Positions 48,536 through 62,200 of a stretch of 64,000 nucleotides of DNA are shown piece after piece; the first letter of the stretch is position 1, and each line of letters begins with the position of its first letter. Source of the DNA: Calliopsis andreniformis (Eukaryota; Arthropoda; Insecta; Hymenoptera; Andrenidae); assembly GCF_051401765.1 (NCBI RefSeq), contig NW_027480429.1:14512157-14576156 (forward strand), in the 5' to 3' direction. A program made the translations under genes and the position numbers. A model generated the notes under the pieces. The model did not search any database. It worked only from the letters and a program-made list of their open reading frames with translations, and was not told the DNA's origin.

Positions 48536-50352
48536 TCAACGGATTGAATAGTTAGGGCCTTAGAAGTCAACGCCCGAACCATAAAATGCAAAAAAAATAC
48601 AACAGTGTTTCCATCATATAACAGGAATAATTGCAACCAATTTGGAAAGTGATGGCCAATTCTACGTTCCGGGCAACCTAGGCTTCACTCTAGGGCGTTG
48701 CTCCACCAGATCGAATAGTTAGTGCCTTAGAAGTCAACGCCAGAAGCATGAAATACAATATAAATACAACAGCTTTTCCATCGTATAAAACGAATAATTG
48801 CAACCAGTATGAAACTTATGGTCATTTCTACTTTCCGAGCAACCTAGGCTTCACCCTAGGGCGTTTCTCCCACAGGTTGAATAGTTAGGGCCTTAGAAGT
48901 CTACGCCCGAACCATAAAATGCAAAAAAAATACAACAGTGTTTCCAGCATATAACAGGAATAAGTGTGACCAGTTTGAAAGTGATGGAGAATTCTACGTT
49001 CCGGGCAACCTAGGCTTGACTCTAGGGCCTTGCTCCAACAGATCGAATAGTTAGAGCCTTAGAAGTCAACGCCAGAAGCATAAAATGCAATAAAAATACA
49101 TGAGTGTTTCCATCGTATAAAACGAATAATTGCAACCCGTATGAAACTTATGGTCATTTCTACTTTCCGAGCAAGCTAGTCTTCACCCTAGGGCGGTGCT
49201 CCAACAGATTGAATAGTTAGGACCTTAGAAGTGTACGCCCGAACCATAAAATGCAAAAAAAATACAACAGTGTTTCCATCATATAACAGGAATAATTGCA
49301 ACCAGTTTGAAAGTGATGGCCAATTCTACGTTCCGGGCAACCTAGGCTTCTCTCTAGGGCGTTGCTCCACCAGATCGAATAGATAGTGCCTTAGAAGTCA
49401 ACGCCAGAGGCATAAAATACAATATAAATACAACAGCGTTTCCATCGTATAAAACGAATAATTGCAACCAGTGTGAAAGTGATGGCCAATTCTACGTTCC
49501 GGGCAACCTAGGTTTCACTCCAGGGCGTTGCTCCACCAGACCGAATAGTTACGGCCTAAGAAGTCAACGCCAGAAGCATAAAATACGATATAAATACAAC
49601 AACTATACCATCGTATAAAACGAATAATTGCAACCAGTATGAAATTTATGTTCATTTCTACTTTCCGAGCAAGCTGGGCTTCACCCTAGGGCGTTGCTCC
49701 AACAGCTTGAATAGTTAGGGCCTTAGAAGTCAACGCCCGAAGCATAAAATGCTATTAAAATACAACAGTGTTTCCATCATATAACAGGAATAATTGCGAC
49801 CAGTTTGAAAGTGATGGCCAATTCTACGTTCCGGGCAACCTAGGCTTCACTCTAGGGCGTTGCTCCACCAGATCGAGTAGTTAGTGCCTTAGAAGTCAAC
49901 GCCAGAAGCATAAAATACAATATAAATACAACAGTTTTTCCATCGTATAAAACGAATAATTGCAACCAGTTTGAAAGTTATGGCCAATTCTACCTTCCGG
50001 GCAACCTAGGCTTCACTCTAGGGCGTTGCGCCACCAGGTCGAATAGTTAGTGCCTTAGAAGTCAACGCCAGAAGCATAAAATACAATATAGATACAACTG
50101 TTTTTCCATCGTATAAAGCGAATAATTGCAACCAGTATGAAACTTATGGTCATTTCTACTTTCCGAGCAACCTAGGCTTCACCCAAGGGCGTTGCTCCAA
50201 CAGATTGAATAGTTAGCGCCTTAGAAGTCAACGCCCGAACCATAAAATGCAAAAAAAAATACAACAGTGTTTCCATCATATAACAGGAATAATTGCAACC
50301 AGATTGAAAGTGATGGCCAATTCTACGTTCCGGGCAACCTAGGTTTCACTCC
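48536..50352 (+). repeat. A-tract (domain-4-type) block inside domain 5
   Basis: From 'gatgctcaacggattgaatag' onward the sequence switches to the A-tract subfamily. 48,536-49,090 follows the order seen at 20,826-21,360 and 23,805-24,247, including the rare 'aaccaatttggaaagtgatgg' and 'gaataagtgtgaccag'. The block ends at the chimeric junction near 50,352. The first 1,392 bp are repeated at 55,999-57,390. Confidence 0.85.
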
Positions 50353-53300
50353 AGGCCGTTGCCCCACCACATCGAATAGCTACAGCCTTAGAAGTCAACG
50401 CCAGAAGCATAAAATACAATATAAATACAACCGTTTTTCCATTGTATAAAACGAATAATTGCATCCAGTGTGAAAGTTATGGTCATTTCTACGTTCCGGG
50501 CAACATAGGCTTCACCCTTGGACGATGCCCCACCAGATCGAATAGCAAGGACCTTAGAAGTCGAAGCCAGAAGCGGAAAATACAATAAAAATGCAACAGG
50601 TTTTCCAACGTAACCAGTGCGAATAATTGTAACCAGTGTGAATGTTATGGTCATTAATACGTTCCGGGCAACCTAGGCTTCACTCTAGGGCGTTGATCCA
50701 CCAGATCCAATAGCTAGGGCCTAACAATTCAACGCCAGAAGCATAAAGTACAATGAAAGTACAACAGTTTTTTCATCGTATAAAACGGATAATTGCAACA
50801 AGCGTGAAGGTAATGGTCAGTTCTACGTTTCGGGCAATCTAGGATTCACTCTAGGGCGTTGCTGCACCAGATCGTATAGTTAGGGCCTAAGAAGTCAACG
50901 CCTGAAGCATAAAATACAATATAAATACAACAGCTTTTCCATCGTATAAAACGAATAATTGCAACCAGTGTGAAAGTTATGGTCACTTCTACGTTCCGGT
51001 CAACCTTGGCTTCACTCTAGGGCGTTGCTCCGCCAGCTCGAATAGTTAGGGCCTTAGAAGTCAACGCCAGAAGCATAAGATACAATATAAATACAACAGT
51101 TTTTCCATCGTATAACAGGTGCAACCAGTGTGGAAGTTATGGTCATTTCTACGTGCCGGGCAACCTAGGCTTCATCCTGTGGCGTTGCTCCACCAGGTCG
51201 TATGGTTAGGGCCTTAGAAGTCAACTCCCGAAGCATAAAATACAATAAAAATACCATAGTTTTTACATCCTATAACAGGAATAATTGCATCCAGTGTGAA
51301 ATTTATGGACATTTCTACATTCCGAGCAACCTAGTCTTCACTCTAGGGCGTTGCTCCACCAGATCGAATAGTTAGGGCCTTAGAAGTCAACGTCAGAAGC
51401 ATAAAATACAATAAAACTACAACAGTTATTCCATCGTATAACAGGAATAACTGCAACCAGTGTGAAAGTAATGGTCATTTCTACCTTCCGGGAAACCTGG
51501 CCTTCACCCTAGGGCGTGCTTCCACCAGGTCGAATAGTTACGGCCTTAGAACTCAACGCCAGAAGCATAAAATACAATATAAATATAACAACTCTTCCAT
51601 CGTATAGAACGAATAATAGCAACCAGTGTGAAAGTTATGGTCATTTCTACGTTCCGGGCAACCTACGCTTCACTCTAGGGCGTTGCTCCACCAGATCGAA
51701 TAGTTAGGGACTAAGAAGTGAACGCCCGTAGCATGAAATGCGCTAAATATACAAGAGTTTTTCCATCGTATAACAGGAATAATTGCAACCAGTGTGAAAG
51801 TGATGGTCATTTCTACGTTCCGGGCGACCTAGTCTTCAGTCTGGGGCGTTGTTCCACCAGATCGAGTAGTTAGGGCCTAAGAAGACAACGCCAGAAGCAT
51901 AAAATACAATATAAATATAACAGTTTTTCCATCGTATAAAACGAATAATAGCAACCAGTGAGACAGTTATGGTCATTTCTACGTTCCGGGCAACCTAGGC
52001 GTCACTCTAGGGCGTTGCTCCACCACAGCGAATAGCTACGGCCTTAGAAGTCGACGCCAGAAGCATAAAATACAATATAAATACAACAGTTTTTCCATCG
52101 CATAACAGGAATAATTCCAACCAGTTTGAAAGTGATGGTCATTTCTACGTTCCGGGCAACCTAGGCTTCACTCTAGGGCGTTGCTACACCAGATCGAATA
52201 GTTAGGGCCTTAGAAGTCAACGCCCGAAGCATAAAATGCAATAAAACTACAACAGTTTTTCCATCGCATAACAGGAACAATTCCAACCAGTTTGAAAGTG
52301 ATGGTCATTTCTACGTTCCGCGCAACCAAGGCTTCACTCTAGGGCGTTGTTACACCAGATCGAATAGCTAGGGACTTAGAATTCAACGCTAAAAGCATAA
52401 ATTACAATAAAGATGCAACAGTTTTTCCATCGTATAACAGGAATAATTGCAACCGGTGTTAAGGTAACGGTCTGTCCTACGTTCCGGGCAACCTAGGCGT
52501 CACTCTAGGGCGTTGCTCCACCACATCGAATAGCTACGGCCTTAGAAGTCAACGCCAGAAGCATAAAATACAATATAAATACAACAGCATTTCCATCGTA
52601 TAAAATGAATAATTGCAAACAGTGTGAAAGTAATGGTCATTTCTACCTTCCGGGAAACCTGGCCTTCACCCTAGGGCCTGCTTCCACAAGGTCGAATAGT
52701 TACGGCCTTAGAACTCAACGCCAGAAGCATAAAATACAATATAAATATAACAACTCTTCCATCGTATAGAACGAATAATAGCAACCAGTGTGAAAGTTAT
52801 GGTCATTTCTACGTTCCGGGCAACCTACGCTTCACTCTAGGGCGTTGCTCCACCAGATCGAATAGTTAGGGACTAAGAAGTGAACGCCCGTAGCATGAAA
52901 TGCGCTAAATATACAAGAGTTTTTCCATTGTATAACAGGAATAATTGCAACCAGTGTGAAAGTGATGGTCATTTCTACGTTCCGGGCGACCTAGTCTTCA
53001 GTCTGGGGCGTTGTTCCACCAGATCGAATAGCTAGGGCCTTAGAAGTCAACGACAGAAGCATAAAATACAATATAAATACAACAGCTTTTCCATCGGATA
53101 TAATGTATATTTGCAGTGTGAATGTAATTGTCATTTCTACGTTCCAGGCAACCCAGGCATCACTCTAGGGCGTTGCTCCACGAGATCAAATAGTTACGGA
53201 CTTAGAATTCAACGCCAGAAGCATAAAATACAATATAAATACAACCGTTTTTCCATTGTATAAAACGAATAATTGCAACCAGTGTGAAAGTTATGGTCAT

Positions 53301-56300
53301 TTCTACGTCCCGGGCAACCTAGGCCTCACTCTAGGGAGTTGCTCCACCAGATTGAATAGTTAGGGCCTTAGAAGTCAACGCCAGGAGCATAAAATACAAT
53401 AAAAATACAACAGTTTTTCCATCGTATAACAGGAATGATTGCAACCAGTGTGAATGTGATGGTCATTTCTACGTTCCGGGCAACCTACGTTTCACTCTAT
53501 GGCGTTGCTCCACCAGATCGAATAGTTAGGGCCTAAGAATTCAACGCCAGGAGCATAAAATACGATATGAATACAACAGCTTTTCCATCGTATAAAACGA
53601 GTAATTGCAACCAGTGTGAAAGTTATGGTCATTTCTACGTTCTGGGCAACCTAGGCTTCACCATAGGGCGTTGCTCTACCAGATCGAATAGTCAGGGCCT
53701 TAGAAGTCAACGCCCGAAGCATAAAGTACAAAATAAATAGAACAGATTTTCCATTGTATATAACGAATAATTGCTACCAGTGTGAAAGTTATGGTCATTT
53801 TTACTTTCCTGGCAGCCTAGGTTTCACCCTAGGGTGTTGCTCCAACAGATTGAATAGTTGAGGCCTTAGAAGTCAACGCCCGAATCATAAAATGCAATAA
53901 AAATACAACAGCTTTTCCATCGTATAAAACGAATAATTGCAACCAGTGTGAAGGTTATGGACATTTCTACCATCCGAGCAACCTAGGCTTCACTCGAGGG
54001 CGTTGCTCCATCAGATCGAATAGTTAGGGCCTTAGAAGTCAACGCCAGGAGCATAAAATACAATAAAAATACAACAGTTTTTCCATCGTATAACAGGAAT
54101 GATTGCAACCAGTGTGAATGTAATGGTCATTTCTACGTTCCGGGCAACCTACGTTTCACTCCAGGGCGTTGCTCCACCAGACCGAATAGTTAAGTCCTTA
54201 GAAGTAAACGCCAGAAGCATTAAATACGATATAGATACAACAGCTTTTCCATCGTATAAAAGGAATACTTGCAAACCGTGTGAAAGTAGTGGTCATTTCT
54301 ACGTTCCGGGCAAGCTAGGCTTAACCCTAGGCCGTTGTTCCACCAGATCGAATAGTTAGGGCCTAAGAAGTGAACGCCAGAAGCATTAAATACAATAAAA
54401 ATACAACCGTTCTTCCATCGTATAACAGGAATGATTGCAACCAGTGTGAATATAATGGTCACTTCTACGTTCCGGGCAACCTACGTTTCACTCTATGGCG
54501 TTGCTCCACCAGATCGAATAGTTAGGGCCTAAGAATTCAACGCCAGGAGCATAAAATACGATATAAATACAACAGCTCTTCCATCGTATAAAACGAGTAA
54601 TTGCAACCAGTGTGAAAGTTATGGTTATTTCTGCGTTTCGGGCAACCTAGGCTTCACTCGAGGGCGTTGATCCATCAGATCGAATAGTTAGGGCCTTAGA
54701 AGTCAACGCCAGAAGCATAAAATACAATAAAGATGAAACAGTTATTCCATCGTATAACAGGAATAACTGCAACCAGTGTGAAAGTAATGGTCATTTCTAC
54801 GTTCCGAGCATCCTAGGCTTCACTCCAGGGCGTTGTTCAACCAGATCGAATGGTTAGGGCCGAAGGAATCAAGGCCAGAAGCATAATATACAATATAAAT
54901 ATAAAAGTTTTTCCATCGTATAGAACGAATAATAGCAACCAGTGTGAAAGTTATGGTCATTTCTACGTTCCGGGCAACGTAAGCTTTACTCTACGGCGTC
55001 GTTCCACCAGATCGTATAGTTATGGCCTAAGAAGTCAACGCCAGACGCATAAAATATAATATAAATATAACAGTTTTTGCATCGCATAAAACGGATAATT
55101 GCATCCAGCGTGAAAGTAACGGACATTTCTACGTTCCGGGCAACCTAGTCTTCACTCTAGGGCGTTGCCCCACCACATCGAATAGCTACAGCCTTAGAAG
55201 TCAACGCCAGAAGCATAAAATACAATATAAATACAACCGTTTTTCCATTGTATAAAACGAATAATTGCATCCAGTGTGAAAGTTATGGTCATTTCTACGT
55301 TCCGGGCAACATAGGCTTCACTCTTGGACGATGCCCCACCAGATCGAATAGCAAGGACCTTAGAAGTCGAAGCCAGAAGCGGAAAATACAATAAAAATGC
55401 AACAGGTTTTCCAACGTATAAAGCGAATAATTGTAACCAGTGTGAATGTTATGGTCATTAATACGTTCCGGGCAACCTAGGCTTCACTCTAGGGCGTTGA
55501 TCCACCAGATCCAATAGCTAGGGCCTAACAATTCAACGCCAGAAGCATAATGTACAATGAAAATACAACAGTTTTTTCATCGTATAAAACGGATAATTGC
55601 AACAAGCGTGAAGGTAATGGTCAGTTCTACGTTTCGGGCAATCTAGGATTCACTCTAGGGCGTTGCTGCACCAGATCGTATAGTTAGGGCCTAAGAAGTC
55701 AACGCCTGAAGCATAAAATACAATATAAATACAACAGCTTTTCCATCGTATAAAACGAATAATTGCAACCAGTGTGAAAGTTATGGTCACTTCTACGTTC
55801 AGGTCAACCTTGGCTTCACTCTAGGGCGTTGCTCCGCCAGCTCGAATAGTTAGGGCCTTAGAATTCAACGCCAGAAGCATAAGATACAATATAAATACAA
55901 CAGTTTTTCCATTGTATAACAGGAATAATTGCAACCAGTGTGGAAGTTATGGTCATTTCTACGTTCCGGGCAACCTAGGCTTCATCCTGTGGCGATGCTC
56001 AACGGATTGAATAGTTAGGGCCTTAGAAGTCAACGCCCGAACCATAAAATGCAAAAAAAATACAACAGTGTTTCCATCATATAACAGGAATAATTGCAAC
56101 CAATTTGGAAAGTGATGGCCAATTCTACGTTCCGGGCAACCTAGGCTTCACTCTAGGGCGTTGCTCCACCAGATCGAATAGTTAGTGCCTTAGAAGTCAA
56201 CGCCAGAAGCATGAAATACAATATAAATACAACAGCTTTTCCATCGTATAAAACGAATAATTGCAACCAGTATGAAACTTATGGTCATTTCTACTTTCCG

Positions 56301-57390
56301 AGCAACCTAGGCTTCACCCTAGGGCGTTTCTCCCACAGGTTGAATAGTTAGGGCCTTAGAAGTCTACGCCCGAACCATAAAATGCAAAAAAAATACAACA
56401 GTGTTTCCAGCATATAACAGGAATAAGTGTGACCAGTTTGAAAGTGATGGAGAATTCTACGTTCCGGGCAACCTAGGCTTCACTCTAGGGCCTTGCTCCA
56501 ACAGATCGAATAGTTAGAGCCTTAGAAGTCAACGCCAGAAGCATAAAATGCAATAAAAATACATCAGTGTTTCCATCGTATAAAACGAATAATTGCAACC
56601 CGTATGAAACTTATGGTCATTTCTACTTTCCGAGCAAGCTAGTCTTCACCCTAGGGCGGTGCTCCAACAGATTGAATAGTTAGGACCTTAGAAGTGTACG
56701 CCCGAACCATAAAATGCAAAAAAAATACAACAGTGTTTCCATCATATAACAGGAATAATTGCAACCAGTTTGAAAGTGATGGCCAATTCTACGTTCCGGG
56801 CAACCTAGGCTTCTCTCTAGGGCGTTGCTCCACCAGATCGAATAGATAGTGCCTTAGAAGTCAACGCCAGAGGCATAAAATACAATATAAATACAACAGC
56901 GTTTCCATCGTATAAAACGAATAATTGCAACCAGTGTGAAAGTGATGGCCAATTCTACGTTCCGGGCAACCTAGGTTTCACTCCAGGGCGTTGCTCCACC
57001 AGACCGAATAGTTACGGCCTAAGAAGTCAACGCCAGAAGCATAAAATACGATATAAATACAACAACTATACCATCGTATAAAACGAATAATTGCAACCAG
57101 TATGAAATTTATGTTCATTTCTACTTTCCGAGCAAGCTGGGCTTCACCCTAGGGCGTTGCTCCAACAGCTTGAATAGTTAGGGCCTTAGAAGTCAACGCC
57201 CGAAGCATAAAATGCTATTAAAATACAACAGTGTTTCCATCATATAACAGGAATAATTGCGACCAGTTTGAAAGTGATGGCCAATTCTACGTTCCGGGCA
57301 ACCTAGGCTTCACTCTAGGGCGTTGCTCCACCAGATCGAGTAGTTAGTGCCTTAGAAGTCAACGCCAGAAGCATAAAATACAATATAAAT
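50353..57390 (+). repeat. 7,463-bp tandem duplication, copy 2, truncated at 3' end
   Basis: This copy starts at a chimeric monomer. 'tttcactccagg' (A-tract subfamily) runs directly into 'ccgttgccccaccacatcg', the sequence found at 42,890. It ends where 'caatataaat' continues as 'tcaacag' rather than 'acaacag' at 57,391. It has lost the last 425 bp of the unit. The diverged part is 50,353-55,998 and the A-tract part 55,999-57,390. No gene is present. Confidence 0.95.
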
Positions 57391-59216
57391 TCAACAGTTT
57401 TTCCATCGTATAAAACGAATAATTGCAACCAGTATGAAACTGATGGTCATTTCTACTTTCCGAGCAACCTAGGCTTCACCCTATGGCGTTGCACCAACAG
57501 ATTGAATAGTTAGGGCCTTAGAAGCCAACGCCCGAAGCATAAAATGCAATAAAAATACAACAGTGTTTCCATCGTATAAAACGAATAATTGCAACCAGTA
57601 TGAAACTTATGGTCCTTTCTACTTTCCGAGCAAGCTAGGCTTCACCCTAGGGCGTTGCTCCAACAGATTGAATAGTTAGGAACTTAGAAATGAACGCCCG
57701 AACCATAAAATGCAAAAAAAATACAACAGTGTTTCCATCATATAACAGGAATAATTGCAACCAGTTTGAAAGTGATGGTCAATTCTACGTTCCGGGCAAC
57801 CTAGGCTTCTCTCTAGGGCGTTGCTCCACCAGATCGAATAGATAGTGCCCTAGAAGTCAACGCCAGACGCATAAAATACAATATAAATACAACAGCGTTT
57901 CCATCGTATAAAACGAATAATTGCAACCAGTGTGAAAGTTATGGTCATTTCCACATTCCGTGTAACCTAGGCTTCACTCTAGGGCGTTGCTCCACCAGAT
58001 TGAATAGTTAGGACCTTAGAAGTTAACGCCCGTACCATAAAATGCAAGAAAAATACAACAGTGTTTCCATCATATAACAGGAATAATTACAACCAGTTTG
58101 AAAGTGATGGTCAATTCTACGTTCCGGGCAACCTAGGCTTCTCTCTAGGGCGTTGCTCCACCAGATCGAATAGATAGTGCCTTAGAAGTCAACGCCAGAC
58201 GCATAAAATACAATATAAATACATCAGCGTTTCCATCGTATAAAACGAATAATTGCAACCAGTGTGAAAGTTATGGTCATTTCCACATTCCGTGTAACCT
58301 AGGCTTCACCCTAGGGCGTTGCTCCACCAGATCGAATAGTTAGGTCCTTAGAAGTAAACACCAGAAGCATAAAATACAATATAGATACAACAGCTTTTCC
58401 ATCGTATAAAAGGATTAATTGCAACCAGTTTGAACGTGATGGTCATTTCTCACTTCCGTGCAACCTAGGCATCACTCTAGGGCGTTGCTCCACTAGATCG
58501 AACAGCTAGGGCCTTAGAAGTCAACGCCAGAAGCATAAAATACAATATAAATACAACAGTTTTTCCATCGTATAAAACGAATAATTGCAACCAGTTTGAA
58601 CGTGATGGCCATTTCTCCCTTCCGGGCAACCTAGGCTTCACTCTAGGGCGTTGCTCCACTAGATCGAACAGCTAGGGCCTTAGAAGTCAACGCCAGAAGC
58701 ATAAAATACAATATAAATACAACAGTTTTTCCATCGCATAAAACGAATAATTGTAACCAGTGTGAAAGTAATGGTCATTTCTACGTTCCGTGCAAGCTGG
58801 GCTTCACCCTAGGCCGTTGTTCCACCAGACCGAATAGTTAGGGCCAAGGAAGTGAACGCCAGAAGCATAAAATACGATATAAATACAACAGCTATTCCAT
58901 CGTATAAAACGAATAATTGTAACCAGTGTGAAAGTAATGGTCATTTCTACGTTCCGGGCAAGCTAGGCTTCACCCTAGGCCGTTGTTCCACCAGATCGAA
59001 TAGTTAGGGCCTAAGAAGTGAACGCCAGAAGCATAAAATGCAATGAAAATACAACAGTTTTTCCATCGTATAACAGTATTAATTGCAACCTGTTTGAAAG
59101 TGATGGTCATTTCTCCTCTCCGGGCAACCTAGGCTTCACTCTAGGGCGTTGCTCCACTAGACCGAATTGCTAGGGCCTTAGAAGTCAACGCCAGAAGCAT
59201 AAAATACAATATAAAT
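57391..59216 (+). repeat. Copy of 32,341-34,165, partial first copy of a 2,489-bp unit
   Basis: Near-identical to 32,341-34,165 (offset 25,050, then 25,051 after a 1-bp difference in 'ccagtttgaaag' versus 'ccagttgaaag' at 58,095). It also matches 59,881-61,705, that is, the following sequence at 2,489-2,490 bp (15 monomers). It therefore looks like the left, truncated member of a 15-monomer tandem duplication. Confidence 0.9.
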
Positions 59217-62200
59217 ACAACAGTTTTTCCATCGCATAAAACGAATAATTGCAACCAGTATGAAGCTTATGGTCATTTCTACTTTCCGAGCAACCTAGGC
59301 TTTACCCTAGGGCGTTGCTCCAACAGATTGAATAGTTAGGGCCTTAGAAGTCAACGCCCGAACCGTAAAATGCAAAAAAAATACAACAGTGTTTCCATCA
59401 TATAACAGGAATAATTGCAACCAGTTTGAAAGTGATGGCCAATTCTACGTTCCGGGCAACCTAGGTTTCACTCCAGGGCGTTGCTCCACCAGACCGAATA
59501 GTTACGGCCTAAGAAGTCAACGCCAGAAGCATAAAATACGATATAAATACAACAGCTATTCCATCGTTTAAAACGAATAATTGTAACCAGTGTGAAAGTA
59601 ATGGTCATTTCTACGTTCCGGGCAAGCTAGGCTTCACCCTAGGCCGTTGTTCCACCAGATCGAATAGTTAGGGCCTAAGAAGTGAACGCCAGAAGCATAA
59701 AATGCAATAAAAATACAACAGTTTTTCCATCGTATAACAGGATTAATTGCAACCAGTTTGAAAGTGATGGTCATTTCTCCTTTCCGGGCAACCTAGGCTT
59801 CACTCTAGGTCGTTGCTCCACTAGACCGAATTGCTAGGGCCTTAGAAGTCAACGCCAGAAGCATAAAATACAATATAAATTCAACAGTTTTTCCATCGTA
59901 TAAAACGAATAATTGCAACCAGTATGAAACTGATGGTCATTTCTACTTTCCGAGCAACCTAGGCTTCACCCTATGGCGTTGCACCAACAGATTGAATAGT
60001 TAGGGCCTTAGAAGCCAACGCCCGAAGCATAAAATGCAATAAAAATACAACAGTGTTTCCATCGTATAAAACGAATAATTGCAACCAGTATGAAACTTAT
60101 GGTCCTTTCTACTTTCCGAGCAAGCTAGGCTTCACCCTAGGGCGTTGCTCCAACAGATTGAATAGTTAGGAACTTAGAAATGAACGCCTGAACCATAAAA
60201 TGCAAAAAAAATACAACAGTGTTTCCATCATATAACAGGAATAATTGCAACCAGTTTGAAAGTGATGGTCAATTCTACGTTCCGGGCAACCTAGGCTTCT
60301 CTCTAGGGCGTTGCTCCACCAGATCGAATAGATAGTGCCCTAGAAGTCAACGCCAGACGCATAAAATACAATATAAATACAACAGCGTTTCCATCGTATA
60401 AAACGAATAATTGCAACCTGTGTGAAAGTTATGGTCATTTCCACATTCCGTGTAACCTAGGCTTCACTCTAGGGCGTTGCTCCACCAGATTGAATAGTTA
60501 GGACCTTAGAAGTTAACGCCCGTACCATAAAATGCAAGAAAAATACAACAGTGTTTCCATCATATAACAGGAATAATTACAACCAGTTGAAAGTGATGGT
60601 CAATTCTACGTTCCGGGCAACCTAGGCTTCTCTCTAGGGCGTTGCTCCACCAGATCGAATAGATAGTGACTTAGAAGTCAACGCCAGACGCATAAAATAC
60701 AATATAAATACATCAGCGTTTCCATCGTATAAAACGAATAATTGCAACCAGTGTGAAAGTTATGGTCATTTCCACATTCCGTGTAACCTAGGCTTCACCC
60801 TAGGGCGTTGCTCCACCAGATCGAATAGTTAGGTCCTTAGAAGTAAACACCAGAAGCATAAAATACAATACAGATACAACAGCTTTTCCATCGTATAAAA
60901 GGATTAATTGCAACCAGTTTGAACGTGATGGTCATTTCTCACTTCCGTGCAACCTAGGCATCACTCTAGGGCGTTGCTCCACTAGATCGAACAGCTAGGG
61001 CCTTAGAAGTCAACGCCAGAAGCATAAAATACAATATAAATACAACAGTTTTTCCATCGTATAAAACGAATAATTGCAACCAGTTTGAACGTGATGGTCA
61101 TTTCTCCCTTCCGGGCAACCTAGGCTTCACTCTAGGGCGTTGCTCCACTAGATCGAACAGCTAGGGCCTTAGAAGTCAACGCCAGAAGCATAAAATACAA
61201 TATAAATACAACAGTTTTTCCATCGCATAAAACGAATAATTGTAACCAGTGTGAAAGTAATGGTCATTTCTACGTTCCGTGCAAGCTGGGCTTCACCCTA
61301 GGCCGTTGTTCCACCAGACCGAATAGTTAGGGCCAAGGAAGTGAACGCCAGAAGCATAAAATACGATATAAATACAACAGCTATTCCATCGTATAAAACG
61401 AATAATTGTAACCAGTGTGAAAGTAATGGCCATTTCTACGTTCCGGGCAAGCTAGGCTTCACCCTAGGCCGTTGTTCCACCAGATCGAATAGTTAGGGCC
61501 TAAGAAGTGAACGCCAGAAGCATAAAATGCAATGAAAATACAACAGTTTTTCCATCGTATAACAGTATTAATTGCAACCTGTTTGAAAGTGATGGTCATT
61601 TCTCCTCTCCGGGCAACCTAGGCTTCACTCTAGGGCGTTGCTCCACTAGACCGAATTGCTAGGGCCTTAGAAGTCAACGCCAGAAGCATACAATACAATA
61701 TAAATTCAACAGTTTTTCCATCGTATAAAACGAATAATTGCAACCAGTATGAAACTGATGGTCATTCCTACTTTCCGAGCAACCTAGGCTTCACCCTAGG
61801 GCGTTGCTCCAACGGATTGAATAGTTAGGGCCTTAGAAGCCAACGCCCGAAGCATAAAATGCAATAAAAATACAACAGTGTTTCCATCGTATAAAACGAA
61901 TAATTGCAACCAGTATGAAACTTATGGTCATTTCTACTTTCCGAGCAAGCTAGGCTTCACCATAGGGCGTGGCTCCAACAGATTGAATAGTTAGGACCTT
62001 AGAAGTGAACGCCCGAACCATAAAATGCAAAAAAAATACAACAGTGTTTCCATCATATAACAGGAATAATTGCAACCAGTTTGAAAGTGATGGCCAATTC
62101 TACGTTCCGGGCAACCTAGGCTTCTCTCTAGGGCGTTGCTCCACGAGATCGAATAGATAGTGCCTTAGAAGTCAACGCCAGACGCATAAAATACAACATA

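Larger units (their letters stand above)
42890..50352 (+). repeat. 7,463-bp tandem duplication, copy 1 (about 45 monomers)
   Basis: Positions 42,890-49,927 match 50,353-57,390 at an offset of 7,463 bp (45 x 166 minus 7). I noted only three substitutions in about 7.04 kb: 45,084 (agatgtc versus agaagtc), 49,018 (cttgact versus cttcact) and 49,104 (catgagt versus catcagt). Matching indels are shared, including a 6-bp deletion at 43,656 and a 2-bp-longer scar at 43,149. The last 425 bp of this copy (49,928-50,352) have no counterpart in copy 2. Confidence 0.95.
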
